Positions 4,829 through 5,162 of a stretch of DNA of 5,162 nucleotides are shown here, piece after piece. Source of the DNA: Flavobacteriales bacterium UBA1820 (GTDB taxonomy: Bacteria; Bacteroidota; Bacteroidia; Flavobacteriales; UBA1820); NCBI GenBank assembly GCA_002314265.1, contig DCEW01000008.1:1-5162 (forward strand), in the 5' to 3' direction. The notes below the pieces were generated by a model, which had not been told where the DNA came from, searched no databases, and saw nothing but the letters and a program-made list of their open reading frames with translations. The translations under genes and the position numbers were made by a program. The stretch's first letter is position 1. The number at the start of each line of letters is the position of its first letter.

Positions 4829-5162
4829 ATGAAAAAGACAGTGGTTAGCATCGGGGAGATCCTCTGGGACGTCTTCCCGCAGGGGAAACGTTTGGGTGGA
4901 GCTCCGGCCAATTTTGCATGGAACATGGCGCAGCTCGGTTATCGGGCCCGCTTGCTCACCGCCGTAGGACGCGATGAGTTGGGACGGGAGATCCTGCAGC
5001 GCTTGGCTCCTTCGGGGCTCGATGCCGATGTGCAGCAGACGGATTATCCCACCGGAAGCGTACAGGTGGAGACCGATGCGGCCGGGGTGCCGACGTATCG
5101 CTTTCGGGCGGATGTAGCGTGGGATCATCTGCGCTTTACGGAGGCGGAAGCCGCTATGGCGG
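4829..5162 (+). CDS. PfkB-family sugar kinase, fructokinase-like (5' part only)
   Basis: Only the first 111 codons are present, and the gene continues past the window edge. The reading is open from the ATG at 4829: VVSIGEILWDVFP (5-17) is the first strand of the ribokinase fold. RLGGAPANFAWNMAQLG (21-37) is the sugar-binding signature near PfkB motif 1, and TAVGRDELGREIL (44-56) follows as expected. The segment YPTGSVQVETDAAGVPTYRF (73-92), then VAWDHLRF (96-103), matches the fructokinase branch better than ribokinase or adenosine kinase. The predicted reaction is ATP-dependent phosphorylation of fructose, or a related sugar, in the cytoplasm. The catalytic GAGD motif lies in the missing C-terminal part, so activity cannot be judged. 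The gene starts 41 bases after the lipocalin stop codon with no promoter visible in the gap, and is probably in the same transcript. An AAGAAA at 4821-4826 could be a weak ribosome binding site. Confidence 0.9.
   Translation, partial: MKKTVVSIGEILWDVFPQGKRLGGAPANFAWNMAQLGYRARLLTAVGRDELGREILQRLAPSGLDADVQQTDYPTGSVQVETDAAGVPTYRFRADVAWDHLRFTEAEAAMA

Noticed and set aside
1..5162. CRISPR array, insertion sequence, tRNA, riboswitch or phage-like module
   Set aside because: No repeated spacer-like units, transposase motifs, cloverleaf-like sequence or long structured leader were seen. Genes fill almost the entire window and the longest gap is the 211-base divergent region.

Overview
The window looks like ordinary chromosomal DNA from a member of the Bacteroidota, most likely a moderately GC-rich gut Bacteroidales such as Alistipes/Rikenellaceae. 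This is inferred, not proven. The main evidence is that all four intergenic gene starts carry an exact match to the Bacteroidota -7 element TAnnTTTG (TAACTTTG, TATATTTG, TACATTTG, TACCTTTG), each a short distance upstream of the gene. Ribosome binding sites are weak or absent, as is usual in this phylum. The sigma-54 activator, the secreted protein and the PfkB kinase all resemble Bacteroidales proteins. The Alistipes suggestion rests on base composition judged by eye.

Left half, minus strand (44-2528). A gene for a small secreted protein of unknown function (1845-2528) has its own promoter. It is followed by a gene for a sigma-54-dependent activator without a receiver domain (514-1764). The activator gene overlaps rlmH, the 23S rRNA pseudouridine methyltransferase gene (44-517), by four bases (ATGA), so the two are probably translationally coupled. 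The 80-base gap between the secreted-protein gene and the activator gene holds a candidate promoter and a perfect 15-base palindrome that covers its -33 box.

Centre (2529-2739). A divergent intergenic region carries back-to-back promoters for the secreted-protein gene (minus) and a classical rubrerythrin gene (plus, 2740-3312). Rubrerythrin has a complete diiron ligand set and a complete C-terminal rubredoxin iron site, and is expected to reduce peroxide in an anaerobe.

Right half, plus strand (3419-5162). After a possible terminator and a new promoter come prmC (release-factor glutamine methyltransferase), a lipocalin gene with no signal peptide, and the 5' end of a fructokinase-like PfkB sugar kinase gene that runs off the window. 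Gaps of 7 and 41 bases suggest one transcript, but the three functions have no obvious link.

There is no sign of a mobile element, CRISPR array, tRNA/rRNA gene, phage or defence system, and I did not find a clearly new system. The points most worth a second look are the palindrome over the activator promoter, the coupling of the activator to rlmH, the signal-less lipocalin, and the inverted repeat inside the prmC promoter.
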